Shown here: piece by piece, positions 62,103 to 64,000 of the stretch
How positions within the stretch are numbered: the stretch's first letter is position 1
How the letters are laid out: each line of letters opens with the position of its first letter
NCBI RefSeq assembly: GCF_001556865.1
Contig: NZ_LSJY01000022.1
Span: 32,939-96,938 of the forward strand
Direction of reading: 5' to 3'
DNA length: 64,000 nt
Source: Sphingobium sp. CCH11-B1
GTDB lineage: Bacteria > Pseudomonadota > Alphaproteobacteria > Sphingomonadales > Sphingomonadaceae
Program-made: the position numbers and the translations under genes
Notes under the pieces: model-generated
The model's input: only the letters and a program-made list of their open reading frames with translations
What the model was told of the DNA's origin: nothing
The model's database searches: none

Positions 62103-63002
62103 ATGAGTCGCCATTCGCTGATCGAGCTGGAGGCGGTGCTTGCCATCGTGCGGTGCGGTTCGTTCCGCGCGGCGGCGCTCGACCTTGGTCTATCGACAAC
62201 CGCCATCAGCAACGCGGTGGGCAAGCTCGAACGCGAGCTGGCGGTGCGGCTGTTCAATCGCACCACCCGCAGCGTCTCACTCACTCACGCCGGGCGGATC
62301 TTTGTCGCGCAGATCAAGCCAGCGCTCGAAGATATTCAAAAGGCGATGAACACGGCTCGCGCGCAGCAGGAGGTGCCATCGGGCACGTTACGCATCAACG
62401 CCTTCGCGACGGCGGCGCGCGAGATCATGGCGCCGCTCGTGCTGGCCTATCTGCAGCGCTATCCGCAGGTACACATTGACCTCGTCACAGAGGGGCGGCT
62501 CGTCGACGTCATAGCGGCAGGGTTCGATCTTGGGGTGCGCAGCGCGGACTTTGTGCCGAGCGATGCGATCGCCATCCCGCTCGGCCAAGTACGGCGCATG
62601 GCGGTTGCGGCGTCACCCGCCTTCTTCGATAGCCGGCCGATCCCCCAGGTGCCGCAGGAATTGCTCGGCCACCCCTGTCTGCGGATCCGGCTCCCAAATG
62701 GCGCCTTGTTCCGATGGCGCTTCGAGAAGGACGGCGAGGAACTGCAGGTAGATGTCGAGGGGCCGATCACGCTCGACGAGGCCTCTCTGTCGCGGATTGC
62801 AGCAACGAATGGCGTCGGGATCGGCTATTTCATGGAAGCCGACGTTCGCGAGGATATTGCGGCGGGCCGCCTCGTGCGCATCCTCGAGGACTGGACGCCG
62901 CCGCTCGCACCGCTGTGCCTTTATTATGCCAATCGGCGCAATTCCTCGGCCGCTTTCAAGGCTTTCATTGCACTTGCGCGCGACACGGCCGCCGGAAGCT
63001 AG
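62103..63002 (+). CDS. LysR family transcriptional regulator
   Basis: A 299-residue LysR regulator: helix-turn-helix [19 protein letters not shown] then [19 protein letters not shown], and [18 protein letters not shown], followed by the periplasmic-binding-like effector domain ([38 protein letters not shown]). It is closest to the group that regulates a divergent SDR. The 96-bp gap to the NTF2-like gene should hold its operator. Confidence 0.92.
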   Translation: MSRHSLIELEAVLAIVRCGSFRAAALDLGLSTTAISNAVGKLERELAVRLFNRTTRSVSLTHAGRIFVAQIKPALEDIQKAMNTARAQQEVPSGTLRINAFATAAREIMAPLVLAYLQRYPQVHIDLVTEGRLVDVIAAGFDLGVRSADFVPSDAIAIPLGQVRRMAVAASPAFFDSRPIPQVPQELLGHPCLRIRLPNGALFRWRFEKDGEELQVDVEGPITLDEASLSRIAATNGVGIGYFMEADVREDIAAGRLVRILEDWTPPLAPLCLYYANRRNSSAAFKAFIALARDTAAGS

Positions 63003-63484
63003 CAGACCAGCGGCGGCTCTTGGCTTTCAAGAATACCACCCGAATGACCGCTAATGGGGCGCAGGCCGGTTGGTCGACTTTGCGCGGCGCGAGTGACGGG
63101 TTCCGGTGGAAGCTGCCATCCAAAGCCCAATTCGTGAACGACGCATTCTGGTCGACACCTGCCGGATTAGCAGACGGTCTGCATGTGGGGAGCGAGATTT
63201 GGGCGCTGAGCGTCTTGCAAGGGTCGACAACGGTAGGCGTCTGTTGAGACTTGGCGACCATTCCGGCGTTGGTCGTTTGGCGGCAGATCCCATCAAGAGC
63301 GGACATTCGCCCACTATGTCGGTGAGCGGGGCACCACCGACGAACTGGAATAGCCCAGCCTCTCAATCGGTGAAACCAGCTACGCTCCCCCTGTCATCAG
63401 GGACATCGCGCAAAGGTTGTTCTGGTTTCGATCGGAATCCGCCAAACTAAACCAGATTTCGGGGCGCCGCCTGCGGGCGCTCTA
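63003..63484. other. Gene-poor stretch after the LysR gene
   Basis: 480 bases without a convincing gene. Short open frames exist on both strands (for example 63106-63450 plus and 62965-63366 minus), but their compositions are Arg/Ser-rich or lack recognisable domains, and they have no ribosome binding sites. A GC hairpin (GGCGCCGCC...GGGCGC) is near 63460. It looks like degenerate or intergenic DNA. Confidence 0.6.
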
Positions 63485-63541
63485 TTGACAAGTGGTCGCC
63501 ATCGCTGCCCGATGCAGGTGTTCGTCACACAGCTTACAGCT

Positions 63542-63949
63542 ATGCTTGCGATTAAATGTGCTTTGGGGGGAAGTCGCGTGCGACACTGGGCACTGACAGC
63601 GCTTGGCAGATTGGCCTCATGGGTCAGACCCTCGCGAAGATTGGCAACTCATTCAATTTCGGCGGATTACCGCAGTGCGGATTTGCACGCTCCCACCAGA
63701 TTGGAGGATGTACAGCCGGATTCAGCCCTTCAAGAGGAGCATCCTGGAACAGCGCTTGATCTGCCAACGCTTTCGGCAGTTTCCGCTATCAAACGAGCCA
63801 TTTGCGCGGTGCCTATTAGCGAGATCGATGGCGAGCGATTTGACTTGCTTGTCGGGCCTTCGTCCATGCCCTTGCCCTATGAGGCCTTCAAGCGCGGCGA
63901 AATGGTCACGCCCGGAATGTGGGCACTGTATCTAGCGCTCCTTGCCTGA
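63542..63949 (+). CDS. Doubtful hypothetical protein
   Basis: A 135-residue frame from an ATG at 63542 (an in-frame TTG at 63485 would lengthen it). The first half is Arg/Ser/Ala-rich and unlike a folded protein; the second half (LPTLSAVSAIKRAICAVPIS, RFDLLVGPSSMPLPYEAFKR) looks more natural. No family is recognised. Base composition is lower in GC than in the rest of the window. It ends two bases before the repeat at 63951. It may be a fragment or not a gene. Confidence 0.3.
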   Translation: MLAIKCALGGSRVRHWALTALGRLASWVRPSRRLATHSISADYRSADLHAPTRLEDVQPDSALQEEHPGTALDLPTLSAVSAIKRAICAVPISEIDGERFDLLVGPSSMPLPYEAFKRGEMVTPGMWALYLALLA

Positions 63950-63950
63950 G

Positions 63951-63997
63951 GATCAGCGTGCAATAGGCACCCCCTTCGTGGGGTGATCGGCGTGCAA
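63951..63997. repeat. Tandem GATCRGCGTGCAA motifs at the right edge (IS end candidate)
   Basis: GATCAGCGTGCAA (63951-63963) and GATCGGCGTGCAA (63985-63997) are direct repeats 34 bp apart, with a CACCCC/GGGGTG hairpin between. Repeated short blocks of this kind mark the ends of IS21-family elements; the rest of the element would lie beyond the window. Confidence 0.4.
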
Positions 63998-64000
63998 AAA

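Noticed and set aside
63106..63450. 114-codon plus-strand frame after the LysR gene
   Set aside because: Arg/Ser/Pro-rich, no start signal and no family; overlaps another weak frame on the opposite strand.
1..64000. CRISPR arrays, rRNA genes or a replication origin
   Set aside because: No regularly spaced repeats, rRNA segments or DnaA-box clusters were seen on reading the window.

Overview
The window is GC-rich chromosomal DNA of an alphaproteobacterium, almost certainly a sphingomonad and perhaps Sphingobium; the genus is an inference. Pointers are a GapR (DUF2312) gene, an S9 protein with an Ala/Pro-rich N-terminal extension, a cysteine-free L36, a split transhydrogenase (pntAA/pntAB/pntB) preceded by a 40-residue aa3 oxidase subunit IV gene, hrcA-grpE facing rph-rdgB-hemW, a sdhCDA operon, and several sphingomonad-like intergenic inverted repeats. 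Most of the window is dense housekeeping sequence with ATGA/GTGA/TAATG overlaps inside operons.

Layout. 0-2.5 kb: the end of an unidentified gene coupled to a PF14907-type nucleotidyltransferase (possibly the edge of a lasso-peptide or exopolysaccharide locus), then a divergent bdcR/bdcA-like pair. 2.5-8.2 kb: exported M20 amidohydrolase, outer-membrane protein, patatin plus 3-hydroxybutyrate dehydrogenase, a membrane metallopeptidase and a small NepR-like protein. 8.2-17 kb: glnE-bcp-DUF455, M23 endopeptidase, erpA-type carrier, xth, DUF2239 and blaI/blaR1. 17-25 kb: hemW, a CAP gene wedged in antiparallel, rdgB, rph, hrcA-grpE, threonine synthase and padR-DUF2218. 25-38 kb: M14 peptidase, DUF4136 lipoprotein, rpmJ, a frameshifted pyruvate kinase, small DUF proteins including GapR, YebC-RuvC, DLH, PrmA, a soluble chemoreceptor and sdhCDA. 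38-44 kb: lipoprotein, NtrC-type regulator, coxIV-pntAA-pntAB-pntB and a racemase. 44-51 kb: an oxidative sugar cluster (GntR/FCD regulator, sugar 1-dehydrogenase, NADP aldehyde dehydrogenase, IlvD/Edd dehydratase, dgoK, dgoA). 51-60.5 kb: ctaA, exported protein, rplM-rpsI, lipid kinase, phosphoesterase, ohrR/ohr, methyltransferase, comF-grx-nit-DUF1178, then tRNA-Arg(CCT).

The last 3.5 kb, after the tRNA, differs from the rest: a serine-recombinase C-terminal remnant, an SDR/NTF2-like/LysR trio, a low-coding stretch, a doubtful ORF and, at the very edge, tandem motifs like the end of an IS21-type element. This fits a decayed tRNA-anchored island.

Observations that most deserve follow-up are a 49-nt element present twice that begins exactly on the TAG stop codon of two unrelated genes, the pyk frameshift, the CAP gene whose start and stop codons share CATG and CTAG with its antiparallel neighbours, the terminator-like hairpin in the rplM leader, the shortened pntAA, and the tRNA-Arg island.
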